Source: Erythrobacter sp. WG (lineage in GTDB: Bacteria > Pseudomonadota > Alphaproteobacteria > Sphingomonadales > Sphingomonadaceae). Taken from it: DNA of 64,000 nucleotides. Shown one piece after another: positions 27,510 through 35,995 of the stretch. Position 1 is the stretch's first letter; each line of letters begins with the position of its first letter. Position numbers and translations under genes: made by a program. Below the pieces are notes generated by a model. That model searched no databases, was not told the DNA's origin, and saw nothing but the letters and a program-made list of their open reading frames with translations. The stretch spans positions 1-64,000 of the forward strand of contig NZ_JAPFGY010000019.1 of assembly GCF_026586795.1 (NCBI RefSeq). The letters run 5' to 3'.

Positions 27510-28487
27510 TCAGACCGCCTCGACAATGGTCAGGCCGTCGCCCCCGCGCACCTGCACCACTTTCGCGGGCGTCGCGCCGGGGTTCGACAGCGCGCGCACC
27601 GTGCCGACCGGAACGGTGATGGTGTCGCCAGGGCCGCAGAGCGCGGTTTCCTCACCGATCGCGACCGCGACCGCGCCTTCCTGCACGAACCAGACGTCGG
27701 GCACGCGCAGCCGATGCGGCGGAAGCGCGGCGCCGGGGGCGAGGGTCGCTTCGCTCAGCGTGAAGCCGTGGGGCCAGTCGATCGGGGGAGCACCGATCAG
27801 CAGCCGCTCCGTCACGCCGAGCGGGGCCGTCGCCCCCGCTGGCGGGCGCGCCATCCCCGCCGGGACCACGCAAGCCGCCAGCGCCTGCGAATCCGCGCGG
27901 GTCAGCGCCTCGACCTGCTGAGCCGTGGTCTCCGGCATGATCTTCGCGCCTGCGGGGACCGCCTCGCCCTTGGCGGTGTCGATCAGCGTGCCGTCCTCGA
28001 GCAGCACGAGGCCGTAATCGCGCGCCATGGCGAAGACATAGGGCGCCCACAGCACGTGCCCGGCATCGTCCCCGCCGAGCACCGCCCACAGGAAACCCTC
28101 ATCCTCGCCGACATTCTCGAACCCGCGGAACATCCGGGTGGGCAGCGAGATGAGGTCGCCCGGCCCCATGAACACCTCTCCGTCCGTGCCGTGCTCACCG
28201 CTCATGAAGCGCCACTGGCCGGAGTGGACGTAGAACACCTCCACCGTCTCGTGAGAGTGCTGCGAATTGAGGCAGCGCGGCGGTTGGCGCGCCCCGCCGA
28301 TGTTGAAGCCGTGCGGCTCGCTGATGTGGACGTGCTGGTTGGGGTTTTCGGCAACGCCCGGGCCGATGATCGTGAAGTTCTCCTTCTGATCCGAGCCCGG
28401 CGAACGGGTGTCGATGAAGGCATCGCGGCACGGCACCAGATCGGCATAGCGCACGATCCTGCTCTCGATGGCGGGCGCGAGGGTCAC
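27510..28487 (-). CDS. Bicupin protein
   Basis: A 325-aa protein with two cupin barrels. The first (about residues 70-135) carries the metal-binding pattern SQHSHETVEVFYVHSGQW and a later GPGDLISLP. The second (about 245-315) has LPPHRLRVPDVWFVQEGAVA and GPGDTITVP. The first barrel's H-x-H...E set suggests a bound Fe or Mn; the second has fewer ligands. Members of this shape include gentisate-dioxygenase-like and isomerase enzymes, so an oxygenase or isomerase role is possible. The GTG at 28487 overlaps the preceding stop by 4 nt (GTGA); no ATG near the start fits the domain boundary. Confidence 0.78.
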   Translation of the reverse strand: MTLAPAIESRIVRYADLVPCRDAFIDTRSPGSDQKENFTIIGPGVAENPNQHVHISEPHGFNIGGARQPPRCLNSQHSHETVEVFYVHSGQWRFMSGEHGTDGEVFMGPGDLISLPTRMFRGFENVGEDEGFLWAVLGGDDAGHVLWAPYVFAMARDYGLVLLEDGTLIDTAKGEAVPAGAKIMPETTAQQVEALTRADSQALAACVVPAGMARPPAGATAPLGVTERLLIGAPPIDWPHGFTLSEATLAPGAALPPHRLRVPDVWFVQEGAVAVAIGEETALCGPGDTITVPVGTVRALSNPGATPAKVVQVRGGDGLTIVEAV

Positions 28488-29506
28488 AGACTGGTCCGGG
28501 GATGGCCGCGCAAATGGGCGATGCGCGCGAACAGGTCGTAGCCCATCTGCAGCAGCAGGTGGGTGATATCGAGCGGCACCCAGTTCTCGGCGATCAGCCC
28601 GCTCTCGCAGCGGTAGAAATCCATCACCCGCATTCCCACCGAACGGCCCGTGGCGGGCATCCCGCAGAAGCCGTCGCCTGAGTGTGTGGCCGTGACGCTC
28701 GGCCAGCCGCCGGTGACGACGAAATCGCCGTCGCCGATCCGGGCGATGTGCTGGCCTCCGCGCCGGTCGGGAAAGGCGGCGAGGAAGGGGATCTGGTGGA
28801 CGGTGCGAAAGCCCTCGAGACCGAAACACGTGCCGATCCCCGCCGGGCCGTACCAGGCGAAATCGGGGGTCCACCAAGGCGCGAGGTCCATCGAATCCAG
28901 CGACGTGCCGTCGAAAGTGCCGAGCGCGGCGTGCATCCCCCTTACTAGCGCGAGGTTGGCGTGGCCGGCGGCGTGGTCGGTCGCGGACAGCGCCCGGGTG
29001 TTGCCGCCCGGCGCGGGCCACTGGTGCTCCGCGCCGAGGCTGGGTGCGAGCGGCCACAGCCCTGCCTGCCGAATGAGATCGAGCATATCGGGCAGCATCC
29101 AGCTTTCGGCGATCCGTCCGTCCGCGCCGATGCGGTGGATTTCGCCGAAGCGGATCCACACCGCCTTGTGGCTCGCCGGAATGCCGACGAGGTCGGCGGT
29201 GAAGGTGCCGTGCCAGTGCCCCATCACCGCGACCAGCCGCGCCCCTTCGAACGTGTCGGTCGCGACGATGGCGTGGGTGCGCGCGGCGTGGTGCAGGCTG
29301 GAAAGGAGCGGGGTAAAATAGCCATCGAGGCCCGCGTCCAGTCCCGCCAGATCGTTGAAGGGGTGGGCTATGTGGAAGCGGCACTCGGGTGCGAAGATCG
29401 CCGCAGCAGCTTGGGCGCGCGCATCGGCCGGGGCGGCTGCGAGCGCGCGCAGGCCAGCATCCACCCTCTGCTTGTCCGCGTCGCCATCGGCGCTGGAAGC
29501 TGCCAC
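28484..29506 (-). CDS. Double NTF2-like (SnoaL-type) domain protein
   Basis: A 340-aa protein with two SnoaL/NTF2-like halves: about residues 10-165 (IFAPECRFHIAHPFNDLAGL ... VWIRFGEIHRIGADGRIAES) and 190-335 (WWTPDFAWYGPAGIGTCFGL ... DFYRCESGLIAENWVPLDI). The second half matches the polyketide-cyclase-like SnoaL pattern well. I take the GTG at 29506 (VAASSADGDADK), with GGAGGAGG just upstream; the open frame before it has no ribosome-binding site. It is the first gene of the four-gene operon ending at 25708 and shares its basic architecture with the last gene. Confidence 0.8.
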   Translation of the reverse strand: MAASSADGDADKQRVDAGLRALAAAPADARAQAAAAIFAPECRFHIAHPFNDLAGLDAGLDGYFTPLLSSLHHAARTHAIVATDTFEGARLVAVMGHWHGTFTADLVGIPASHKAVWIRFGEIHRIGADGRIAESWMLPDMLDLIRQAGLWPLAPSLGAEHQWPAPGGNTRALSATDHAAGHANLALVRGMHAALGTFDGTSLDSMDLAPWWTPDFAWYGPAGIGTCFGLEGFRTVHQIPFLAAFPDRRGGQHIARIGDGDFVVTGGWPSVTATHSGDGFCGMPATGRSVGMRVMDFYRCESGLIAENWVPLDITHLLLQMGYDLFARIAHLRGHPRTSL

Positions 29507-29748
29507 TGCTATTCCTCCTCCGGTCAGTCCGACTACAGGCCCATTTGCATTCGCAGTCAATGACAAATAGGCACTGGCAAACTTTTTGTACCACGTCCCG
29601 CCCGCTCGTGACAAAGTCCGCATATACCGGGAGAAGAGGTGGCTTGAGGGCCGTTCGATTTGCGCCTATTCCAAACAATCGGTTCGGACGCTCGACGCCG
29701 GCTTTGCATCCGCATTCATCACTCATCCTCTTGCCAGAGCCGCACCCC

Positions 29749-31119
29749 ATGCTCTCGATCCTCCACCTGTTCCGCATCGGCATCGGCCCGTCGAGCTCGC
29801 ACACCGTCGGGCCGATGCGCATTGCGCGGCGCTTTGTCGCTGCTCTGGCCGAGGCGGGGAAGCTCGGCGATGTGCGCAGGGTGGCGATCGAGCTGCAGGG
29901 CTCGCTGGCGCTGACGGGGGTGGGTCACGGGTCGGTGAATGCCTGCGTCCTGGGGCTGATGGGTCTGGAGCCCGACAGCGTCGATCCGGACGCCGTGCCC
30001 GCGCTGCTCGCCGAAGCGGGAGCGGGGGAGATCCGGCTCCTCGGCACGCAGCCCGTCCCTTTCGACCGAGGCCGCGACATCGTGCTCGCTTGCGAGGTGG
30101 TGCCCGAACTTCATCCCAACGGGATGCGCCTGCGCGCCTATGGCGAGGACGCGGCGCCGCTTGCCGACGAGACCTGGTATTCGACCGGCGGCGGGTTCAT
30201 CGCCTCGGCGCGCCAGCTTGCCGCGCCGAGCGCCGACGATCTTGTCGCGAGCCCGGTCCGCGCGGCGCTGCCCTATGCGTCGGGCGCGGAGCTGCTCCAG
30301 CTGTGCGAGACGCATGATCGCGACATCGCCGCCGTGGTGCTCGCCAACGAGGCCGTATGGCGCCCGGAGGCCGAGACGCTCGCCGGGATCGACCGCCTGC
30401 TCGCCGCGATGCGCGCCTGCATCGACCGGGGGCTGACGCAGGAGGGGCACCTGCCCGGCGGCCTCCAGGTCCGCCGCCGCGCGCCCGAGTTGTGGCGCAA
30501 GCTCACCGCCGCCCCCGCCAACGAGGCCGAGGCGCTGATGGACCGCCTCAACCTCTTCGCCATGGCGGTAAACGAGGAGAACGCTGCCGGCGGAAGGGTC
30601 GTCACCGCCCCCACCAACGGCGCGGCGGGGATCATTCCGGCGGTGCTGCGGCAATATTGTTCCGATGGGGAGCGGGCGCAGGATCAGGCGCGGCGCTTCC
30701 TGCTGACGGCGGGCGGCATCGGGATTCTCTACAAGCAGCGCGCCTCGATCTCGGGCGCGGAGATGGGCTGCCAGGGCGAGGTCGGCGTCGCCTGCTCGAT
30801 GGCGGCCGCCGGGCTTGCTGCGGTGTGGGGCGGCACACCGCAGCAGGTCGCCGCGGCCGCCGAGATCGGGATGGAGCACAACCTCGGCCTGACCTGCGAT
30901 CCGGTCGGCGGTCTCGTGCAGATCCCCTGCATCGAGAGGAATGCCATCGGCGCGGTCAAGGCGGTCAACGCCGCACGCCTCGCGCTCCACAGCCACGAGG
31001 TGGGCAAGGTCTCGCTCGATCAGGTGATCGAAACGATGCGCCAGACGGGCATCGATATGTCCTCGAAATACAAGGAGACCAGCCTTGGCGGGCTTGCGGT
31101 GAACGTCGCGGCTTGCTGA
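29749..31119 (+). CDS. sdaA: L-serine ammonia-lyase (iron-sulfur type)
   Basis: This 456-aa enzyme deaminates L-serine to pyruvate. The beta domain begins [20 protein letters not shown]; the alpha domain carries the cysteines thought to hold the [4Fe-4S] cluster, in [13 protein letters not shown] and [16 protein letters not shown], and ends [17 protein letters not shown]. Both domains are on one chain, as in E. coli SdaA. The ATG at 29749 starts exactly at the domain; the longer open frame is not used. It is divergent from the NTF2/cupin operon. A serine-to-pyruvate step beside a pyruvate-forming aldolase operon may be coincidence or may show that the region feeds pyruvate. Confidence 0.94.
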   Translation: MLSILHLFRIGIGPSSSHTVGPMRIARRFVAALAEAGKLGDVRRVAIELQGSLALTGVGHGSVNACVLGLMGLEPDSVDPDAVPALLAEAGAGEIRLLGTQPVPFDRGRDIVLACEVVPELHPNGMRLRAYGEDAAPLADETWYSTGGGFIASARQLAAPSADDLVASPVRAALPYASGAELLQLCETHDRDIAAVVLANEAVWRPEAETLAGIDRLLAAMRACIDRGLTQEGHLPGGLQVRRRAPELWRKLTAAPANEAEALMDRLNLFAMAVNEENAAGGRVVTAPTNGAAGIIPAVLRQYCSDGERAQDQARRFLLTAGGIGILYKQRASISGAEMGCQGEVGVACSMAAAGLAAVWGGTPQQVAAAAEIGMEHNLGLTCDPVGGLVQIPCIERNAIGAVKAVNAARLALHSHEVGKVSLDQVIETMRQTGIDMSSKYKETSLGGLAVNVAAC

Positions 31120-31333
31120 GGCATTGGCGTGCGGCGGCCCGCCGGACCCGATCAGAATGACTGATGCGGCTGTCGAATGGATCCGGGATCGATCACGACC
31201 TATCGCTGATCGCGGGTGACGGGATGCTCAAAGGTACGCGCGTGATCGAGCCATCTGGCCGGCTGAGCTCGCGGCCCATCTCCAAGTTTTTCTGGCAAGA
31301 ACCAGCGCCATCTCTCCCAAGCCATCGGAAAGA
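31120..31333. other. Intergenic stretch without recognised content
   Basis: Between sdaA and the tRNA-Val gene. A 63-codon open frame exists on the + strand (31164-31355) but runs into the tRNA gene, lacks a ribosome-binding site and has no recognisable sequence. I see no terminator or repeat. Confidence 0.6.
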
Positions 31334-31408
31334 TGGTGGGCGCGACAGGGATTGAACCTGTGACCCCACCCGTGTGAAGGGTGTGCTCTACCGCTGAGCT
31401 ACGCGCCC
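31334..31408 (-). tRNA. tRNA-Val (anticodon CAC)
   Basis: The reverse strand folds into a full cloverleaf: acceptor GGGCGCG/CGCGCCC, D-arm GCTCAGCGGTAGAGC, anticodon stem ACCC/GGGT around TTCACAC with anticodon CAC, TTCAATCC T-arm, and an encoded 3' CCA (31336-31334). It is 75 nt including CCA and reads GUG codons. Confidence 0.96.
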
Positions 31409-31495
31409 GCCCGGAAGGCCATGCGGCCCGGACAGGGGCGCGCCTTTAATGGGGTCGGGCAGGCTTGGCAAGCACCGCCGTCGGGCCGGGCGCAT

Positions 31496-33385
31496 TTAGT
31501 CGCCGGTGAGCCAGGCCAGCACGCCGAGAAGCCCGCCAGATTGCCGCGATCCACCGCCGTCCGGCACTTGAGCCCCCGCCGGGCACGCCACGCACAGCGC
31601 CTGAATGCCCCGGGTGCCGGTCAGCCGTGCGAGGTCGCGGCCGAGACGGCTGGCGAGGCCCTCGCCGCGCAGCGCGGTCATCGCGAAGAGATCTCCAGCC
31701 CCCGTCGCCGGGCTGCTCCGCTCGGTGACGAGGCGGCGGATCAGGGAATCGTAATCGTTGCCGCTTTCGCCCAGATAGACCGCGTGCCACTCCCCCTCCT
31801 TGGCCCCGGCCTTGCCCGCCACCCAGGCGAGCGCTTCGGGGAGGCCGCCGAATTCGTCGACCAGCCCGTTCTGCCGGGCCGTGCCGCCGTCCCAGACCTG
31901 TCCCTGGCCGATCGCGTCGACCCGCTCCACCGGCATCCGCCGCGCCTTGGCGACAAGGCCGAGGAAGTTGCGGTAGGTGCCGGTCATGTTGGCTTGCAGC
32001 AGGCTGTCCATCGCCGGGGTGAAGCCGCCGACGAGGTCGGGCTGGCCCGACAGTGCCGTGGTGCGCACCCCGTCCGCCGTCACGCCAAGGCGCGGGGCGG
32101 CGTTCTCGAAGGTCGGCAGGACGGCGAAAACGCCGATCGAGCCGGTGACGGTGGCGGGTTCGGCGAAAAGCCGTTCGCCGGGGGTGGCGACCCAGTAACC
32201 GCCGCTCGCCGCGAGGTTGGCCATCGACACGGCGACGGGAATCTTGCGGTCGCGGTAACGCTGGACAGCGCGGCGGATCTCCTCGGAGGCGGTCACCGAT
32301 CCCCCTGGCGAATCGACTCGCACCACCAGCCCGGCCAGATCATCGTCGAGCGCATCGTCGAGCAGCTTCGCGATCCGCGTGCCCCCGGCGGTGCCGGGGC
32401 CTGCCTCGCCGTCGACGATCTCGCCGGCGATGGTGACGACACCGATCTTCTTGCCCGGCCGCTTGTCGCCGATGTCGGCGAGATAGGGGGCGAGCTCGCT
32501 CTTCGCGAAGCTGCCGGGCGTCTTGTCCAAGCTGTCCTTGCCGGCCAGTTCGGCGACCCGCGCGCCGAACTGCGTCTTGTCGCCGAGCTTGTCGACAAGC
32601 CCCGCCGCGAGCGCCGCCTGCGCCATGTTGCCCTGCGCGCTCTCGATCCACGCCTGGGGATCGCCCGTGACCTTGGCGAGTTGCAGCTTGGGCCGGGCAC
32701 GCGTGACGCTGGCCTTGTACTCTTCCCACAGCGCGCCGTAGAGCCCGCCGATATTGGCCCGCGCTTCCTCGGACATCGAGGTGCGCGTCCACGGTTCGAC
32801 TGCTGCCTTGAACTCGCCCACCCGGTAGACGCGCGCGGTCACGCCCAGCTTCTCGAGCAGGCCGGCATAGTAGAGGTTGCTGCCGCCCGGTCCGGCGATC
32901 ACCGCCACCCCCATCGGATCGAGCCACACCTCGCTCGCATGGGCGGCGAGCAGCATATGGTCGTCGGCATAGCCGATGCCCCAGGTGAGCACCGGCTTGC
33001 CGGCCTTGCGCACGCGGTCCATCGCCGCGCCGATCTCGGTGAGGTGGACCTGCCCACCGCCGAGGAAGGTGCCGAGGTCGAGCACCACCGCCTTGACGCG
33101 GGCGTCGGTCACCGCGGCATCGAGCGCGCGGGTCACGTCGCGCGCGCGCACCTCGCCGACGGGGGCGCTGCGCGAGAGGAGCACCGCAATCGGATCGAGC
33201 GAGGACTTCTCCTCGACGATGGTCCCCGACAGGTCGACGAGGAGAGCACCGTCCTTGACCGCACCCGGATTGGGCCGCGCCGAAAGGATGCCGAACAGGG
33301 CCACGAAAAACAGCAGCATGAACAACAGGACGAGCCCGTCCTTGATCCCGACGAGGACCTTCCACACCTTGCCGACGAAGCTCAT
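31496..33385 (-). CDS. sppA: Signal peptide peptidase SppA (67K type)
   Basis: A 629-aa membrane-anchored serine protease that degrades cleaved signal peptides in the inner membrane. One N-terminal transmembrane helix (about residues 15-35) is followed by two ClpP-like repeats. The Ser-Lys dyad fits S394 in NLAASGGYW and K193 in [10 protein letters not shown], one from each repeat as in E. coli SppA. It has the long tandem architecture; the C-terminus carries two Cys (LCVACP) and a short hydrophobic end. It is divergent from pyrB. Confidence 0.93.
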   Translation of the reverse strand: MSFVGKVWKVLVGIKDGLVLLFMLLFFVALFGILSARPNPGAVKDGALLVDLSGTIVEEKSSLDPIAVLLSRSAPVGEVRARDVTRALDAAVTDARVKAVVLDLGTFLGGGQVHLTEIGAAMDRVRKAGKPVLTWGIGYADDHMLLAAHASEVWLDPMGVAVIAGPGGSNLYYAGLLEKLGVTARVYRVGEFKAAVEPWTRTSMSEEARANIGGLYGALWEEYKASVTRARPKLQLAKVTGDPQAWIESAQGNMAQAALAAGLVDKLGDKTQFGARVAELAGKDSLDKTPGSFAKSELAPYLADIGDKRPGKKIGVVTIAGEIVDGEAGPGTAGGTRIAKLLDDALDDDLAGLVVRVDSPGGSVTASEEIRRAVQRYRDRKIPVAVSMANLAASGGYWVATPGERLFAEPATVTGSIGVFAVLPTFENAAPRLGVTADGVRTTALSGQPDLVGGFTPAMDSLLQANMTGTYRNFLGLVAKARRMPVERVDAIGQGQVWDGGTARQNGLVDEFGGLPEALAWVAGKAGAKEGEWHAVYLGESGNDYDSLIRRLVTERSSPATGAGDLFAMTALRGEGLASRLGRDLARLTGTRGIQALCVACPAGAQVPDGGGSRQSGGLLGVLAWLTGD

Positions 33386-33502
33386 CCGATGTCCCTTTTG
33401 CCTTGCCGGGACGATCTAGGGGCTTTGCCGGGCAACTTCTATCGGAAAGCGCAAGAGGGCGGGTTGAGCGGGCGATGCGGCTCGACTAAGGGCGTGGCTT
33501 CG

Positions 33503-34519
33503 ATGGCAACGACCGCACCTTCCTCGACGCCGGGCCGCTTTCCGGCCGGGCGCCTTGCTTTCCCGCACCGCGACCTCACCGGCATCGGCCATCTCCAGCG
33601 CCACGAGATCCTCTACCTCCTCCACGAGGCCGAGCAGTGGGTGGCGCTGAACCGGCAGAGCGCCAAGCACACCGACCTTCTGGCGGGCCTCACCATCATC
33701 AACGCCTTCTTCGAGAATTCCACCCGCACGCTCCTCTCCTTCGAGATCGCGGGCAAGCGGCTCGGCGCTGACGTGGTCAATATGCACGCCGCGCAAAGCT
33801 CGGTGAAGAAGGGCGAGACGCTGATCGACACCGCGATCACGCTGAATGCCATGCGCGCCGATGCGATCGTGATCCGCCACGGCTCTTCGGGTGCGACGCG
33901 CCTCATTGCGGACAAGGTCGATTGCCCGGTGCTGAATGCCGGCGATGGGCAGCACGAGCACCCGACGCAAGGCTTGCTCGATGCGCTGACCCTGCGCCAT
34001 GCACTTGCGGAGCGCGGGGAAGGGGCGGAGGATTTCACCGGGCTGACGGTGACGATCTGCGGCGACATCCTGCACAGCCGGGTCGCGCGCTCGAACATCC
34101 TGTGCCTCACTGCCTTGGGCGCCAAGGTGCGGGTCTGCGCGCCGCCGGCGCTGATGCCGGCCGGCGTCGAGGCGATGGGGGTGGAGGTCCACCACCGCTT
34201 CGACGAGGCGCTCGAGGGCGCGGAGGTGGTGATGATGCTGCGCCTCCAGTCCGAGCGGATGAGCGGGCAGTTCGTGCCGTCCCCGCGCGAATATCGTCAT
34301 CTCTACGGGCTGACGACAAAGCGCCTCGCGCTCGCCCGGCCCGATGCGCTTGTCATGCACCCCGGGCCGATGAACCGCGGGATCGAGATCGACAGCGATG
34401 TCGCGGATCTTGCGGGCCGCTCGCTGATCACCCGGCAGGTCGAGATGGGGGTGGCGATCCGCATGGCCTGCCTCGATGTGCTGACGCGCGGCGCACGCGG
34501 GCTGGAGGGCTGGGCGTGA
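33503..34519 (+). CDS. pyrB: Aspartate carbamoyltransferase catalytic chain
   Basis: This enzyme makes N-carbamoyl-aspartate, the committed step of pyrimidine synthesis. Carbamoyl-phosphate-binding motif FENSTRT is at residues 70-76, with S100 and K103 (SVKKGETL) from the 80s loop, and HPTQ at 153-156. At 338 aa it is near normal catalytic-chain length. The ATG at 33503 has AAGGG upstream; a GTG three codons earlier is less well placed. No pyrI follows. Instead a dihydroorotase-like gene without metal ligands lies downstream, the arrangement of class A ATCases in which PyrB needs a pseudo-dihydroorotase partner for activity. Confidence 0.95.
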   Translation: MATTAPSSTPGRFPAGRLAFPHRDLTGIGHLQRHEILYLLHEAEQWVALNRQSAKHTDLLAGLTIINAFFENSTRTLLSFEIAGKRLGADVVNMHAAQSSVKKGETLIDTAITLNAMRADAIVIRHGSSGATRLIADKVDCPVLNAGDGQHEHPTQGLLDALTLRHALAERGEGAEDFTGLTVTICGDILHSRVARSNILCLTALGAKVRVCAPPALMPAGVEAMGVEVHHRFDEALEGAEVVMMLRLQSERMSGQFVPSPREYRHLYGLTTKRLALARPDALVMHPGPMNRGIEIDSDVADLAGRSLITRQVEMGVAIRMACLDVLTRGARGLEGWA

Positions 34520-34543
34520 TCCGGCGTGGTTCTTCCCGTTCGC

Positions 34544-34605
34544 CTCGAGCGAAGTCGAGAGGCATTGCGCATCGGTGTCTCGACTGCGCTCGACACGAAC
34601 GGAGG
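34544..34605. repeat. Palindromic repeat pair (TCGAGCGAAGTCGAGA family)
   Basis: Two inverted copies of a ~27-bp element, CGTTCGCCTCGAGCGAAGTC... at about 34544 and ...CTCGACTGCGCTCGACACG up to about 34600, can pair into one long hairpin between pyrB and its partner gene. The distal copy runs into the ribosome-binding site (GGAGG, 34601-34605) of the next gene. A single further copy is at 58178. Confidence 0.75.
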
Positions 34606-34610
34606 TCGGG

Positions 34611-35846
34611 ATGAGACAGGCGGAGCCGCTCACCATCGTCAACGCGCAGCTGGTCACTCGTGCGGGGGTCATCGACGGTGCGTTGCGATGTTGTGGCGGG
34701 GTCATCGACGCGATCGGGGCCGGAGTCGCGGCGCAAAGCCGCGACATGGTGGTCGATGCCCGCGGCAAGCTTCTCGCTCCAGGCCTCGTCGATTTCGGGG
34801 TTTTCGCGATCGACAAGCCCGCCTTCCACTTCGGCGGGATCACCCGCGCAGCGCTCATGCCCGATCAGTCGCCGCCGCTCGACCTGCCTAGCCGGGTCGG
34901 CTTCATCGCCAAGTCCGGCAAGCCCGACCTTTGGGTCCATCCGCTCGCCGCCGCCACCAAAGGGCTCGAGGGGCGCGAGCTTGCGGAGCTGGCGCTTATG
35001 CAGGAGGCGGGCGCCAAGGGTATCGCCACCGGGCGGCGCTGGATCGCCGACAGCGGCGTGATGCTGCGGCTGCTCCAGTATGCGGCGATGCTGGGTCTGG
35101 TGGTCGTCACTCATGCCGAGGACGGCGGCCTGGTCGGCGAGGCGGCGGCCACCGCGGGCGAGATCGCCACGCGGCTCGGCCTGCCCGCCGCACCCGCCGA
35201 GGCCGAAGCGCTCGCCATCGCCCGCGACATCGCGCTGGCCGAGCTGGCAAGGGCGCGGCTGCATATCCGGCAGGTGACGACCGCGCGCGGCTTCGATCTG
35301 GTCCGCGCGGCGAAGGCGCGGGGGCTGCCGGTGACCTGCGGGATCACGCCAGCGCATTTCATGCTGTCCGACCTCGCCATCGCCGACTTCCGCACCTTCA
35401 CCCGCCTCTCGCCGCCCTTGCGCAGCGAGGCCGACCGGCAGGCGGCGCTTGCCGCGATCGCCGACGGCACGGTCGATGTCATCGCCAGCGGCCACGATCC
35501 GCGCGGGCCCGAGGACAAGCGCCTGCCCTTCGCCGATGCCGCGCCGGGGATGGCAGGCGCAGAGACGCTGCTCGCCATCACCCTGGGGCTGGTGCGCGAC
35601 GGGGTGATCGGCCTGGAGCGCGCCTTCGACTGCCTTTCGCGCAACCCGGCCCGTCTGCTCGGCGTGCCCGCCGGGGAACTCGCGGCAGGGCTGGAAGCCG
35701 ACCTCGCGCTGATCGACCCCGATGCACCGTGGATCATCGACCGGCGCAAGATGGAGGCGACCGCCGACAACACCCCCTTCGACCGTCAAGGTGCGCAGGG
35801 GCGTGTGCTGGGCCTGTGGAAGGGCGGGGTCCGGCTCGGCATCTGA
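34611..35846 (+). CDS. pyrX: Dihydroorotase-like protein lacking metal ligands (PyrC'-type)
   Basis: A 411-aa amidohydrolase-fold protein related to type I dihydroorotase. Where active enzymes have the metal-binding D-x-H-x-H after PG(L/F)(I/V), this one reads APGLVDFGVF (residues 57-65), so both histidines are missing (G63, F65). Other family blocks remain, including VVTHAED and ASGHDPRGPEDK. In Pseudomonas and relatives an inactive PyrC' of this type assembles with PyrB to form active dodecameric ATCase. The same role is likely here, next to pyrB; a true pyrC should lie elsewhere. The ATG at 34611 follows GGAGG by 5 nt. Confidence 0.88.
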   Translation: MRQAEPLTIVNAQLVTRAGVIDGALRCCGGVIDAIGAGVAAQSRDMVVDARGKLLAPGLVDFGVFAIDKPAFHFGGITRAALMPDQSPPLDLPSRVGFIAKSGKPDLWVHPLAAATKGLEGRELAELALMQEAGAKGIATGRRWIADSGVMLRLLQYAAMLGLVVVTHAEDGGLVGEAAATAGEIATRLGLPAAPAEAEALAIARDIALAELARARLHIRQVTTARGFDLVRAAKARGLPVTCGITPAHFMLSDLAIADFRTFTRLSPPLRSEADRQAALAAIADGTVDVIASGHDPRGPEDKRLPFADAAPGMAGAETLLAITLGLVRDGVIGLERAFDCLSRNPARLLGVPAGELAAGLEADLALIDPDAPWIIDRRKMEATADNTPFDRQGAQGRVLGLWKGGVRLGI

Positions 35847-35929
35847 GCCGTCTTGTTCACAAAAGTCATTCGGTGCGCAGGTCCGCGGCCGCGAACGTCA
35901 ACCAGACCATTTCCTACATGCGACACAAA

Positions 35930-35962
35930 AGAACTCCCGGAAGGCGCGGAGCCTTCCGGGAG
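35930..35962 (-). terminator. Rho-independent terminator for the lipoprotein gene
   Basis: A perfect 12-bp stem (CTCCCGGAAGGC, 35934-35945, with GCCTTCCGGGAG, 35951-35962, loop GCGGA). Read on the minus strand it is followed by TTCTTTTGTG, so it ends transcription from 37354. It may also help stop pyrX transcripts. Confidence 0.9.
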
Positions 35963-35995
35963 CCAAAGTGCTCATTGGGTGAACCGTGATGCGTT

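Noticed and set aside
16576-29506. Prophage or integrative element
   Set aside because: No integrase, transposase, phage gene, tRNA-linked attachment repeat or GC shift was seen at the borders.
31164-31355. 63-codon open frame after sdaA
   Set aside because: It overlaps the tRNA-Val gene, has no ribosome-binding site and no recognised sequence.
31421-34519. 1032-codon frame ending in pyrB
   Set aside because: Only the last 338 codons are pyrB. The rest is antisense to sppA, which has an intact Ser-Lys dyad.
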